This document shows positions 24,204-33,060 of a DNA stretch of 64,000 nt, piece after piece. This stretch comes from Pumilibacter intestinalis. Lineage in GTDB: Bacteria > Bacillota > Clostridia > Christensenellales > Pumilibacteraceae. Under the pieces are notes generated by a model. That model had not been told where the DNA came from, did not search any database, and saw nothing but the letters and a program-made list of their open reading frames with translations. Position numbers and translations under genes: made by a program. Every line of letters starts with the position of its first letter. Positions within the stretch are counted from its first letter, which is position 1. The DNA lies in NCBI RefSeq assembly GCF_943193005.1, contig NZ_CALPCH010000001.1, positions 1 to 64,000 on the forward strand, given 5' to 3'.

Positions 24204-25688
24204 ATGAAAATGATTTACGGCGTAAAAGACAAGCCGCCCGCAGGCAGACTCATACTGTTTGCACTCCAGCAATTGCTTGCTATTTTGGCGGCAACGATAA
24301 CCGTTCCGATTGCGGTAAACGGCATTACCGGTGCGCAACCCGACAAGTTTTTACCTGCGAATTTGTCTACTTCGGCGGCGTTGGTGGGCGCGGGAATAGG
24401 CACGCTCGTTTACCTGCTGTTTACTCGTTTTCGCAGTCCCGTATTCCTCGGCAGTTCGTTTGCGTTTATAGAGTCTATGGCGGCGGCGTTCGCCGGCGGC
24501 GTTTCCATGTCGCTCGGATATCTCGGGCTTATCATAGGCGCGGTTTTTGCGGGGCTTGTATACGTTGTTATATCGCTTGCCGTTAAATTCGCGGGGACAA
24601 AATGGATAGATAAAATAATGCCTGCGGTGGTTATAGGACCTACCGTTGCAATTATAGGACTTTCGCTTTCGGGTAGCGCCGTGGGTAATCTTATGCAGGG
24701 CGGCATGGCCGTTGAATTTTCGCCTTACGCCGCGCTTGCATGCGGACTTGTCGCGCTCGGAGTAACTATAGTGTGTTCGGTATACGGCAAGAAAACTCTT
24801 AAAATGATACCGTTTATAATAGGCATTTTATCGGGCTATGCGCTTGCCGCAATTCTTACGGGAATAGGGCATGCGGCTAATGTAGACGCCATAAAACTTA
24901 TAGATTTTTCGGCTTTCAAAAATATGAAATGGTATCCCGATTTTGCGTTCGTGGAAATTTTCAAAGGCAAGTTTACCGCCGATATAGGAATAGGGGCTTA
25001 CATAGGAGCTATAGCGGTTGCATACGTGCCCGTTGCGTTCGTTGTGTTCGCCGAGCATCTTGCCGACCATAAAAACATTTCGTCTATAATAGAGCATGAT
25101 TTGCTCAAAGACCCGGGGCTTCATAAAACGCTTCTCGGCGACGGTATAGGTTCGGTTGCGGGCGCACTCTTCGGCGGTTGCCCCAACACCACTTACGGCG
25201 AGTCGGTGGGTTGCGTGGCTATATCGGGCAACGCGTCGGTGCGAACTATATTCGTTACGGCTCTTATGGCTGTGGTGGTTGCGTTCATTGCGCCGTTCGT
25301 TACATTCCTTTCGACTATTCCGCCTTGCGTAATGGGCGGCGTGTGCGTTGCGCTTTACGGATTTATAGCCGTATCCGGACTTAAAATGGTGCAAAAGGTA
25401 AATCTGAACGATAACCGCAATCTCTTTACCGTTTCGGTTATTTTGGTTGCGGGCGTAGGCGGACTCGCGCTCACTTTCGGAAAGGTGACGATAACCAACG
25501 TTGCCTGCGCGCTCATACTCGGCATACTCACGAATTTGCTCGTGAACATAGGCAATAAAAACAAAGCGGTAAAAGAGGATAACGCCGAGGGTAGCGCAGA
25601 GGTACAAGACCAAACCGAAGAAATACCCGCCGAACAAAAAGCGGAAATGCCCGCGGACGAGGCGGCGGCTACGGAGGAAACGAAATAA
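24204..25688 (+). CDS. Uracil/xanthine (NCS2) permease
   Basis: A 494-residue NCS2-family nucleobase transporter, probably uracil:proton symport, with ~12-14 membrane segments. Start region [25 protein letters not shown] and the [13 protein letters not shown] motif (family substrate-binding segment) are typical of UraA. The C-terminal ~40 residues form an unusual Glu/Ala-rich soluble tail. It overlaps upp by one base (TAATG), so import and salvage are coupled. Confidence 0.93.
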   Translation: MKMIYGVKDKPPAGRLILFALQQLLAILAATITVPIAVNGITGAQPDKFLPANLSTSAALVGAGIGTLVYLLFTRFRSPVFLGSSFAFIESMAAAFAGGVSMSLGYLGLIIGAVFAGLVYVVISLAVKFAGTKWIDKIMPAVVIGPTVAIIGLSLSGSAVGNLMQGGMAVEFSPYAALACGLVALGVTIVCSVYGKKTLKMIPFIIGILSGYALAAILTGIGHAANVDAIKLIDFSAFKNMKWYPDFAFVEIFKGKFTADIGIGAYIGAIAVAYVPVAFVVFAEHLADHKNISSIIEHDLLKDPGLHKTLLGDGIGSVAGALFGGCPNTTYGESVGCVAISGNASVRTIFVTALMAVVVAFIAPFVTFLSTIPPCVMGGVCVALYGFIAVSGLKMVQKVNLNDNRNLFTVSVILVAGVGGLALTFGKVTITNVACALILGILTNLLVNIGNKNKAVKEDNAEGSAEVQDQTEEIPAEQKAEMPADEAAATEETK

Positions 25689-26323
25689 TGAAAGAATACA
25701 AAAACGTGCACGTTTTGAACCACCCGCTCATATGCCATAAAGTGGCGATACTGAGAGACGAGAACACGGGCACGAAACAGTTTCGCGAACTTATAGAAGA
25801 GATAACCACATTGCTCACGTTCGAGAGCTTTAATAACGTGCCCACCAAAACGGTGAAAGTAAAAACGCCGCTCGAAGAGTGCGAACAGCAAACGGTAGAC
25901 GGCGAGATAGCCATAGTGCCCATACTGCGAGCGGGGCTGGGCATGGTGAGCGGAGTGCACACTCTTTTCCCTACGGCAAAAGTGGGGCACATAGGCATGT
26001 ACCGCGACGAGCAAACGCTTCAGCCCAAAGAGTATTATTGCAAGCTCCCCGAGGGCATAGAAAAAATGCGGGTTATACTGCTCGACCCCATGCTCGCAAC
26101 GGGCGGCAGCGCGTGCGACGCCATAGACCTGTTGAAGCGCAGAGGGTGCAAAGATATAAAACTCATGAACGTGATAGGCGCTCCCGAGGGTGTGGAACGT
26201 GTGGCGAAAGCTCATCCCGACGTGAACGTATACATTGCCACGCTCGATAGGTGCCTTAACGAAAACGGATATATTTTGCCGGGGCTGGGCGACGCGGGCG
26301 ACAGGTTGTTCGGCACGAAATAG
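25688..26323 (+). CDS. upp: Uracil phosphoribosyltransferase
   Basis: A 211-residue UPRTase making UMP from uracil and PRPP. Motifs: [11 protein letters not shown] (~78-88), the PRPP loop [12 protein letters not shown] and C-terminal [13 protein letters not shown] (uracil binding). Full length. The ATG overlaps the permease stop. No strong terminator follows, only a weak GCCTA/TAGGC hairpin near 26357. Confidence 0.97.
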   Translation: MKEYKNVHVLNHPLICHKVAILRDENTGTKQFRELIEEITTLLTFESFNNVPTKTVKVKTPLEECEQQTVDGEIAIVPILRAGLGMVSGVHTLFPTAKVGHIGMYRDEQTLQPKEYYCKLPEGIEKMRVILLDPMLATGGSACDAIDLLKRRGCKDIKLMNVIGAPEGVERVAKAHPDVNVYIATLDRCLNENGYILPGLGDAGDRLFGTK

Positions 26324-26452
26324 AATAACCCATATAAAATTTCACACCGCAAAATCAGCCTACGGTAAGCTATAGGCGGATTGGGCAAATTTTCAGTCGG
26401 CGTTTTTCTCAATCGGTTTATAAAGCGCAAATTTTTGATATACGCCGCGAAT

Positions 26453-26935
26453 TTATAAAAGATTACGGTCGTCTGTTCTGCCTAAAAGGTAGTCGAGGCT
26501 CACTTTGAAATAATCGGCGAGAGCCTCGAGGTATATTAAAGAGGGCAAAGTTTTCTTGTTTTGCCACTCGTAGAAAAAGGTTTTTCCGAACGGCATTTTG
26601 TTTGCCAATTTGCAGTACGTAGTGCCTTTTTCCGCAACAAGTTCTTCTATGCGCGTATGGAAATCAGACGGGTTGTCGCTTTTGTCGAACTCCTTGCAAT
26701 CCGTTTCGCCGAGTATATACCGTATGGATGCGCCGGCATAGTCGGCAAGTTTTATGAGCAACCGCAAACTCGGGATTATTCCGTAAGTGGCGGCGTTGTT
26801 TATCACAGAACCGCTTACGCCCACGAGCTTTGCAAATTCACTCTTTTTGCAGTCGGAGTCTTGTATGAGCGATACTATACGTTGTTGGAACGAGGTGGAA
26901 ATACGTTTGTCTGCTTCTGCTGGTATTTTCGGCAT
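26453..26935 (-). CDS. Regulator with two tandem XRE domains
   Basis: A 160-residue protein. The first XRE-like HTH lies at ~15-75 (KSEFAKLVGVSGSVINNAATYG) and the second at ~90-155 (YCKLANKMPFGKTFFYEWQN). The two halves share the ending pattern IRYILGETD / LDYLLGRTD. It is divergent from the 27072 gene with an AT-rich 136-base shared region, mirroring the XRE/unknown arrangement at 20.4-21.4 kb. Confidence 0.82.
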   Translation of the reverse strand: MPKIPAEADKRISTSFQQRIVSLIQDSDCKKSEFAKLVGVSGSVINNAATYGIIPSLRLLIKLADYAGASIRYILGETDCKEFDKSDNPSDFHTRIEELVAEKGTTYCKLANKMPFGKTFFYEWQNKKTLPSLIYLEALADYFKVSLDYLLGRTDDRNLL

Positions 26936-27071
26936 AATTCTACATTTTCCTACAAAATTGTTAGTTCAGATAAATAGATTTTCTGACTTTATTATGATAT
27001 GATATTTTCAAATACGGAAAGTACATATAAACACTTATATATACTAAATATTTACGAAGAGGAGAAATTTT

Positions 27072-27827
27072 ATGCAGACCAACGAAACACAAACGAAGCA
27101 AGCCGATATTAAAAACGCTCTTTCCTCGCTTTTCGCGAACGAAGACTTGAACAATTACGCAATGGAAAACGCTGTGCTCGGGAAAATCAGTGCGGGCGAC
27201 GACGTGCCCGTGCAAATCTACGCCAAAGAATTGAAACTGCCCGAAACACTGTTTTCGGAGCTCGAGTCGAACTCGGAGGGGAGGGCTATAGACGAAAACG
27301 GCAAACTGCGCGAAAATCTCGAGGACGAAAACTTTCGCAAAGATTTTTACACGTTCGGCATGAGCATAGTATTCGACAAAGCTCCCAAAAACTCGTACGA
27401 TTTCGACGACGACGGACTGTTGCCGTTTAAGTTCGGGTTAAAAGAGTATTTGCTCGAATTGTTTCCCTTATTCGAACAAATTGCGGCTTATCCCATAGAG
27501 CACGACGCGTTCGATTTGATGCGTGCGGACTCGGAGCAAGCTCAAGAAAGCGTTTGCGCCTGCCGCGAGCTGATAGCGAATATCAAAATAAAAGGTATTA
27601 AGCAAGGCAAATGCGTGAACAAATACGTAAAAAGTTTTTCGCATATTCCGTACTTTGCTTGCAAACTGCTTACCGAAACCAAGGGCAAATTCGTTTTGAG
27701 CAACGCCGACGTACAGTCGCTTGACTATAAACTCGCGCTTTTATCGCTGTTGCCGTTTCGCAATCCCGAAAACGCGGCGTTGTTCGAACTTAAGGCAAAA
27801 GCATGGTTCGAAAAAAATTATCGATAA
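27072..27827 (+). CDS. Unknown protein, XRE-linked family, copy B
   Basis: A 251-residue acidic, soluble protein with no recognised domain. It is homologous to the 219-residue protein at 20741-21400 over most of its length, with the clearest match in the last ~65 residues (CVNKYVKSF...VLSNADVQSLDYKLALLSL). It has an N-terminal extension of ~70 residues absent from copy A. The gene lies divergently beside a double-XRE regulator. The RBS AAGAGGAG is well placed. The pairing of family and regulator type at two loci suggests a functional module. Confidence 0.8.
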   Translation: MQTNETQTKQADIKNALSSLFANEDLNNYAMENAVLGKISAGDDVPVQIYAKELKLPETLFSELESNSEGRAIDENGKLRENLEDENFRKDFYTFGMSIVFDKAPKNSYDFDDDGLLPFKFGLKEYLLELFPLFEQIAAYPIEHDAFDLMRADSEQAQESVCACRELIANIKIKGIKQGKCVNKYVKSFSHIPYFACKLLTETKGKFVLSNADVQSLDYKLALLSLLPFRNPENAALFELKAKAWFEKNYR

Positions 27828-27838
27828 ATTTTAACCGA

Positions 27839-27872
27839 AGCGAGAATTTCAAGCAAGTATTTTCGTATATAG
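27839..27872 (+). promoter_or_regulatory. Alternative-sigma promoter of the sigma factor gene
   Basis: AGCGAGAATTT (27839-27849) and CGTATATAG (27864-27872), separated by 14 nt. The same two boxes with identical spacing precede the lipoprotein gene at 29502. The CGTA-type -10 and exact match suggest autoregulation by the encoded sigma factor. Confidence 0.75.
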
Positions 27873-27885
27873 ATTGGAGCGAAAA

Positions 27886-28422
27886 GTGACCGGCAGACTC
27901 ATTGAATTGATACGGCGACTTAAGCGGGGCGATAAAAACGGCTTCGAAGAGTTTTACCGCCTCACCAAAAGTGCGGTGTGGTATGTGATTTCGCGCAAGC
28001 TTTTCGACAGGCAAAAAGCCGAAGACGTAATGCAGGAAACCTACGTTAAGTTTTTGAATTCGCTTCAAAAGGTTGACGAAGAAGGCAATCCCATGGCGTA
28101 TTTGCTTACCATAGCCAAAAACAAGTCGCTCGACGAGTACAAAAAAAACGCCAAAGAGCAACTTTCGGACGAGATGGAAGAGCATGGCGGCAGAGCGGAT
28201 TTTTATTCGCCGCTCGCCGACTCGCCGCTTTTGTGCCTGTGCAAAGAAAAGCTCGCCGCGGAGGAATTCGAACTGCTCGAACTCACCGTTGTGTTCGGTT
28301 ACAGGCGGGTGGAGGCCGCGAAAATGCTCGGAAAGCCCGTTTCCACCGTAAACAGGCAATACCACTCCGTTCTGAAGAAAGTTAAAAAACTGTACAAGGA
28401 GGCTTACGATGAACGCAGGTAA
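27886..28422 (+). CDS. ECF-like sigma-70 family factor
   Basis: A 178-residue small sigma factor. Region 2 is FEEFYRLTKSAVWYVISRKL...KAEDVMQETYVKF; region 4 is at the C-terminus (YRRVEAAKMLGKPVSTVNRQYHS). I prefer GTG 27886, preceded by GGAGCGAAAA, over TTG 27874, which would overlap the likely transcription start. It overlaps the next gene, an RsgI-like anti-sigma factor, by 14 bases. The regulon probably includes itself and the lipoprotein downstream (promoter motif match). Confidence 0.88.
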   Translation: MTGRLIELIRRLKRGDKNGFEEFYRLTKSAVWYVISRKLFDRQKAEDVMQETYVKFLNSLQKVDEEGNPMAYLLTIAKNKSLDEYKKNAKEQLSDEMEEHGGRADFYSPLADSPLLCLCKEKLAAEEFELLELTVVFGYRRVEAAKMLGKPVSTVNRQYHSVLKKVKKLYKEAYDERR

Positions 28423-29410
28423 AAAGATACGTAAAGAATTGAATTGCGCCGCGCCCGACCTTGCCGACAAAATAGCCGAGTCGGTGAATTGGGACAAAAT
28501 CGCCGCCGAAAATTCGACTGCGAAAAAAGAGAAGAAACCCTTCGAAAAATCGTTTGTATGGAGTTTGGCGGCGGCGTGTTGCGCAGTGGTTTTGTGTTTG
28601 GGCATATTGCTTCCCATCTATTTATCGGGCGGAGAGGGCGGCGGCAAACCTCGCGTTTCCGCCTATTCGGTAACGATACAGGTAAATCCGAGCATACGGC
28701 TCGATTTCGACGAGCACGATATCGTGACTCGTCAGTACGGGCTTAACGAAGACGGCGTTTTGTTTTTGCACAAAGAAAATTACGTGGGGCAAACGGTTGA
28801 CGAGGCGACGGAGGCGGTGGTGCGAAAACTCGGAAAGCACGGCTTTTTGAAGGGCAACGCCGTGAAGGTGTGCGTTAAAGACGGCAAGGGAAACGACTAC
28901 GACTCCAAGCAGAGCGCGGTTGCGAAAACCATGGAAAAATATCTTACCGCGCTCGGGAGCGGAAGCGTTTCGTTTTTGGACGAAGACGAGTTCAAAAAGC
29001 TCGAAGACGATTTCAAAGACAAAAATCTCGGAGAATACGAAAAATCACTGATAGAGCGTTACAAAAACACCGTTCTCGAACTTGCCAAAGAGAAAGAAGC
29101 GACTATGCGAAATTTGATTTCGCTCGTTTCCCCTTATGCGGAAAAAGACGGTAAAAAGCCTATACCGAATTTGCCGTGTTTATCCGAGCTTACCGGTTTT
29201 GCTCAAAAGTACGGCTACGAATACGATTTCGAAACGGATGAAATAACGGGCAAAGACCTGTACGAACTCATAAAAGACTTAAACAAAGAAATCGAGGACT
29301 TGCTCGAAGCCGTGGAAGAAATAGAAGATGGCAAGGATGAGGACGATTTCAAAGACCTTTTGAAAGATTTGTACGAGCTTGCCGAAGACCACTTGTTTGA
29401 AGAAGACTGA
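28409..29410 (+). CDS. RsgI-like membrane anti-sigma factor
   Basis: A 333-residue protein. A short cytosolic N-terminus (~45 residues) is followed by one membrane span (~48-72). The outside part begins with the RsgI-type segment VTIQVNPSIRLDFDEHDIV and RQYGLNEDG. The C-terminal ~120 residues are highly charged and probably coiled-coil. It likely holds the sigma factor at the membrane until an external signal acts. No carbohydrate-binding or protease domain is seen, unlike clostridial cellulosome RsgIs. Strong AAGGAGG before the ATG. Confidence 0.85.
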   Translation: MNAGKKIRKELNCAAPDLADKIAESVNWDKIAAENSTAKKEKKPFEKSFVWSLAAACCAVVLCLGILLPIYLSGGEGGGKPRVSAYSVTIQVNPSIRLDFDEHDIVTRQYGLNEDGVLFLHKENYVGQTVDEATEAVVRKLGKHGFLKGNAVKVCVKDGKGNDYDSKQSAVAKTMEKYLTALGSGSVSFLDEDEFKKLEDDFKDKNLGEYEKSLIERYKNTVLELAKEKEATMRNLISLVSPYAEKDGKKPIPNLPCLSELTGFAQKYGYEYDFETDEITGKDLYELIKDLNKEIEDLLEAVEEIEDGKDEDDFKDLLKDLYELAEDHLFEED

Positions 29411-29436
29411 AAAATTTTTTGAAAATTTATATAAAA

Positions 29437-29470
29437 AGCGAGAATTTTTTCGATTGCGTTTCGTATATAG
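29437..29470 (+). promoter_or_regulatory. Alternative-sigma promoter of the lipoprotein gene
   Basis: AGCGAGAATTT (29437-29447), 14 nt, CGTATATAG (29462-29470): identical boxes and spacing to 27839-27872. Expected start near 29474, with a TCGGAGG ribosome binding site at 29485-29491. Confidence 0.75.
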
Positions 29471-29501
29471 GGTAGATGACATTTTCGGAGGTACGAAAAA
29501 A

Positions 29502-30449
29502 ATGAAAAAAGCACTGTCTTACATTTGTTCGGCGTTGATAGTCGCCGTGTTCGCTTTGGGGCTTACCGCATGCGCGAACGATAAACCGTCGGCGCAAAGA
29601 GTTTCTTCGCGCGACGTTTACGCGCTCAGCGCGATTTCGGGCGCGTCGTATTTGCGCACGTCGGGCGCGGCAAGCTCGAGCGTGCTGTACGGCTCTCGTT
29701 CCGCGCTTAATACGGGCGATAAAGCGGATAAGACCCGTCCGTCGACGATTACGGACGCCGACGTTGCGGGCATAAAAGACTGCCTTACCATGTTCGAAGG
29801 CATTTTGACGAGCGGAGTAAAGCAGACTGTTACCGAAAACAACGATACGGGCGAATATGCCGATTACGCTTTTGTAATGACTATGAACGTGCCTGACACG
29901 GCGGGCGGATACGAACGGTTCGTAATGTATTACAACGAGGTGGAAACCGAGACCGAAACGGAAATAAAGAACGGCGTGGAAGAAAGCGAAGTTTCCACCA
30001 AGCTCGATGGCGTAATGGTTGTTGGCGACGAAGCGTTTGACGTGAGCGGCGAACGCGAGGTGGAAAAAGAGGGCGACGAAATAGAGTCGAGCATAGAGTT
30101 TACCACCAAGAGCCGCACTCATTCCGATGATTTCGTTAAGGTAAGTCAGTCGGTGGAAAACGGCGAAATAGAATACGAATACGAGATATACAAAGACGGA
30201 AAGAAGATACGCGAACTCGAGGTGGAAATAGAGCAGGACGAATTCGGCGGCGCGGAACTTGAATTTTCGCTCAAAGACAAGACGGGCGACACGTTGAACA
30301 AGACCAAATACAAGGCGGAAAAGAAAGCGGACGAAGACGCGTTTGAAATAAAGTTCTCCACCGAAACGGCTACCGACTCCATCGTTGCCAAAAAAACCGA
30401 GGGCGGCTACGAATTCGTTTACTCGAACGGATTTACCGAAACGGTATAA
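29502..30449 (+). CDS. Secreted lipoprotein of the sigma/anti-sigma cluster
   Basis: A 315-residue protein with a type II signal peptide: MKKALSYICS...LGLTAC, acylated Cys at about residue 22. The mature part is Glu/Lys-rich and beta-type, with repeated strand motifs (EYEYEIYKDGKK, ELEFSLKDK). No enzyme motif is visible. It is the likely target of the sigma factor. A role in sensing or envelope protection is possible (inference). I chose ATG 29502, which fits the ribosome binding site and the signal peptide. Confidence 0.82.
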   Translation: MKKALSYICSALIVAVFALGLTACANDKPSAQRVSSRDVYALSAISGASYLRTSGAASSSVLYGSRSALNTGDKADKTRPSTITDADVAGIKDCLTMFEGILTSGVKQTVTENNDTGEYADYAFVMTMNVPDTAGGYERFVMYYNEVETETETEIKNGVEESEVSTKLDGVMVVGDEAFDVSGEREVEKEGDEIESSIEFTTKSRTHSDDFVKVSQSVENGEIEYEYEIYKDGKKIRELEVEIEQDEFGGAELEFSLKDKTGDTLNKTKYKAEKKADEDAFEIKFSTETATDSIVAKKTEGGYEFVYSNGFTETV

Positions 30450-30454
30450 ATTCG

Positions 30455-30483
30455 TTGACAAATTCGTAAATCGGCGTTATAAT
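30455..30483 (+). promoter_or_regulatory. Promoter of the TM1266-family gene
   Basis: TTGACA (30455-30460), 17 nt, TATAAT (30478-30483): full consensus. The predicted start near 30490 leaves a 180-nt leader. Confidence 0.9.
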
Positions 30484-30489
30484 ATTTTC

Positions 30490-30646
30490 GAACCTGAACT
30501 CTAAGCGGACTTACGCTGAAAGCAAAGGGGAGAAACATAAGGTAAATTCACGCTCGGGCGCTTTGTGTTCGAGCGGTCGCCGCGCTACGGTGCGTGCGGC
30601 TGAATTATATATTACCGTTACTCCCCGCGGAGTAGCGGTTTTCTTA
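30490..30646 (+). promoter_or_regulatory. Structured leader with terminator (putative riboswitch/attenuator)
   Basis: GGTAAATTCA (30541) can pair with TGAATT...TTACC (30601-30616), enclosing the hairpins CGCTCG/CGAGCG and GCCGC/GCGGC, a three-way junction. A terminator follows: ACCGTTACTCC (30614-30624) with GGAGTAGCGGT, then TTTTC. GGGGAG at ~30537 is complementary to ACTCCCC of the terminator, offering an antiterminator. I do not recognise the class. c-di-AMP, TPP, cobalamin and c-di-GMP signatures do not fit. Confidence 0.6.
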
Positions 30647-30672
30647 TTTTATGCTGGGTAGCGGAGATAAAA

Positions 30673-30909
30673 ATGATAGCTCTTGTGGGAATAATAGTAC
30701 AAGACGAAAGTTCGGTTGAAAAGGTAAACGCGGTTTTGCACGATTACGGCGATTGCATTGTGGGCAGAATGGGTTTGCCGTTGCGCTCTAAGAGCATGAA
30801 CGTAATCAGCATAGTGCTCGACACCGACTCGGGGCGCATAAACGCGCTTACGGGAAAGTTGGGGAGCGTGGGCGGCGTTCGCGCCAAAGCTCTTTACGGC
30901 AACGTATAG
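30673..30909 (+). CDS. TM1266-family (iron-only hydrogenase system) regulator
   Basis: A 78-residue ACT-like/NikR-C-like protein matching the TM1266 family: VGIIVQD start, HDYGDCIVGRMGLPLRSKSM and LTGKLGSVGGVRAKALYG end. In many anaerobes it neighbours [FeFe]-hydrogenase maturation genes. None are present here. It sits behind a terminator-containing leader, so its expression is probably ligand- or condition-controlled. Confidence 0.88.
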   Translation: MIALVGIIVQDESSVEKVNAVLHDYGDCIVGRMGLPLRSKSMNVISIVLDTDSGRINALTGKLGSVGGVRAKALYGNV

Positions 30910-30929
30910 CGGCGCACCTGCGACTATTT

Positions 30930-31245
30930 TCCGTCATTGCGAGGAAACTTGTTTCCGAAGCAATCCCTTGCATGAGAAAGCAACAGTGGCTGTACAAGTT
31001 CCATGCCCGAGATTGGGCTGCTCGTTTCACTCGCTCGCAATGACATAGGCATGTGTACTTGTCATTGCGAGGAAACTTGTTTCCGAAGCAATCCATTGCA
31101 TGAGAAAGCAACAGTGGCTGTACAAGTTCCATGCCCGAGATTGCCGCGCTCGTAAACTCGCTCGCAATGACGGTGTAACCGGCAACCGTGTCATTGCGAG
31201 CGGCGTAGCCGCGTGGCAATCCCTTGCATGAGAAAGCAACAGCTA
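30930..31245. repeat. Palindromic repeats before the ABC transporter
   Basis: About 370 bases without a gene, with two and a half palindromic units. Inner hairpins are GGAAACTTGTTTCC (twice) and CGGCGTAGCCGCG. The core CATGAGAAAGCAACAGTGGCTGTACAAG is a variant typical of this copy group. A good ribosome binding site (AAAGGAG) for the next gene follows. Confidence 0.85.
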
Positions 31246-31278
31246 CTGTAATCAAACACATCTTAAAGGAGAAAAAAC

Positions 31279-32280
31279 ATGAAAAAAATACTTGCGGTTG
31301 TGATTTCCGCGTTGCTCGGATTGAGCGTGCTCATAGGGTGCAGTTCGGATACTCCGTCGGGCAAAGTGGAAGAACTCGAAGGGCTTAAAGGCAGAGTGGT
31401 TTACAGCATAGGGCAGGGCAACGTGCCCGATTTGGTTTTTCGTTGGTTGCTTAAATCGGCGGGCGTGGAATACGGCTTTTCGGACAAGGCGCAAGACGGA
31501 AAAGTGTCGCTCGCATACGTGGCGGAAGGCGCGGAATTTATAGGCGGACTTGCGGCGGGCAAGATGAATTACGGCGTGATAAGCGAGCCTGCGGCAACGC
31601 AGTCGCTCGGAAAAGCAGAGGGTGCGACTCGCATGCTCGATATACAAACGCTATATAAAAACGCGGCGAAGTCCGAAAAGGGATATCCGCAAGCCGCGCT
31701 TGTGGTTAAGAAAACTTTTCTTGCCGAGCACCCCGGCTACGTTGCGCAATTCGCGGCGGCGTTCGAGTCGGGCGCAAAGTGGGCGGAGAACGAACCCGCG
31801 CTCGCGCTTGCGGCAATCAAAAAGGCGGGAAGCACAACCGTGCCCGCTCTCACCGCGGAAATAGCGAAAGGTTGCAACCTCGGATTTACGCGGGCGGCGG
31901 ACGTTAAGACCGACCTGTTGAATTTTTACGCCGCGCTCAACGAGGTGAAGCGCGAGGGCGAAAGCGGAGTGGCTGAAATGCCCGAAAACGAATTTTTCGC
32001 GGGTCAAATCTCGGGCGAGAGCGAAACGGGCGTATCGGCAAAAGTATACGTGCCCGACGGTGCGCCCGCGATAGGCATGGCGAAACTGATTGCCGACGGG
32101 TACGAGGGCGCGGAGTTTCACGTAGTGCCGCCCGCGCGGATAATGGAAAACTTTGTGAGAAACGCCGATATTGCGGTAATGCCCACCAACGCCGCGGCGA
32201 TACGCTACGCCGCCGATAAGAGCATAATCATGCTCGGAGTAACCAATTTCGGCAGCTTGTATTTGATAGGCAGGGAATGA
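31279..32280 (+). CDS. ABC transporter substrate-binding lipoprotein (NitT/TauT-like)
   Basis: A 333-residue protein with a lipoprotein signal peptide (SVLIGCSS, Cys near residue 22). It resembles NMT1/SsuA-like binding proteins: periplasmic-binding folds with VSLAYVAEGAEF and YGVISEPAAT in lobe one and APAIGMAKLI in a second segment. The ligand is unknown; the aromatic/sulfonate/thiamine-precursor class is plausible. It overlaps the permease gene by four bases. Confidence 0.82.
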   Translation: MKKILAVVISALLGLSVLIGCSSDTPSGKVEELEGLKGRVVYSIGQGNVPDLVFRWLLKSAGVEYGFSDKAQDGKVSLAYVAEGAEFIGGLAAGKMNYGVISEPAATQSLGKAEGATRMLDIQTLYKNAAKSEKGYPQAALVVKKTFLAEHPGYVAQFAAAFESGAKWAENEPALALAAIKKAGSTTVPALTAEIAKGCNLGFTRAADVKTDLLNFYAALNEVKREGESGVAEMPENEFFAGQISGESETGVSAKVYVPDGAPAIGMAKLIADGYEGAEFHVVPPARIMENFVRNADIAVMPTNAAAIRYAADKSIIMLGVTNFGSLYLIGRE

Positions 32281-33026
32281 AAAGCAGAGCCGTCAAAAAC
32301 GTAATATATACGGTTGCGGGTGCGGCGTTGTTTGTTGCGGTGTGGTGCGTAGCCTCCGCGGTTTACGGCAAGGAAACGATTTTTCCGTCGCCCGCCGTCG
32401 CGCTCGAGCGACTCGTGCAAGAACTCGCGAGCGCGTACTTTTGGCGCGGTTTCGCGCTTACGCTTTTGCGGTCGGTAATGGGATTTTTGTGCGCCTGCGT
32501 GCTCGCGCTTTTGTGTGCCTTTGCGGGCAAGGCTTTTTCGCCGCTAAGGAACGTGCTCGCGCCCGTAGTGGGCATACTCCGTTCGCTTCCCACCATGAGC
32601 GTTATTTTGTTTTTGGTGATTTGGACGAGCGGTTTTCTTACCCCCGTTATAATTTCGGGACTCGTGATATTTCCCGTGCTGTACAGCGGTATAGACGCCG
32701 CGTTGTGCTCTGTTCCGCGCGAACTCGAGGAAACGGCGCGGCTGTACGCCAAGTCGTCGGTATACAAGTTTTTTCGCATATATCTTCCCATGTCGGCGCC
32801 GCCCTTTCTCAAAGTGGCGGGCGGGGCGGCGAGCCTGTCGCTCAAACTCACCGTTGCGGCGGAGGTGCTCGCGCAAACGGCGGACAGCATAGGGTTTATG
32901 ATGCAACAAACGCGCATAGTATTCGATATAGGCAAGCTCATGGCTCTCACCGTTGCGGTGGTGGTTGCCGCGCTCGCGCTCGAGTTTGCGGTGTATCTCG
33001 TGCGGAAATTGTTTGAATACGATTGA
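32277..33026 (+). CDS. ABC transporter permease (SsuC/TauC family)
   Basis: A 249-residue permease with six hydrophobic spans and the BPD-type EAA loop (ELEETARLYAKSSVYKFFRIYLPMSAP). It overlaps the binding protein by four bases (ATGA). No ATPase gene lies in the operon. The next gene is asparaginase, so the ATPase must be elsewhere or shared. Confidence 0.88.
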   Translation: MKSRAVKNVIYTVAGAALFVAVWCVASAVYGKETIFPSPAVALERLVQELASAYFWRGFALTLLRSVMGFLCACVLALLCAFAGKAFSPLRNVLAPVVGILRSLPTMSVILFLVIWTSGFLTPVIISGLVIFPVLYSGIDAALCSVPRELEETARLYAKSSVYKFFRIYLPMSAPPFLKVAGGAASLSLKLTVAAEVLAQTADSIGFMMQQTRIVFDIGKLMALTVAVVVAALALEFAVYLVRKLFEYD

Positions 33027-33060
33027 AGATATTTCTTTTTTACATATAAGGAAAAAGCAT

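Noticed and set aside
30490-30646. c-di-AMP (ydaO), TPP, cobalamin or c-di-GMP riboswitch
   Set aside because: Some short purine segments look similar, but the conserved core sequences of these classes are absent in the expected order.
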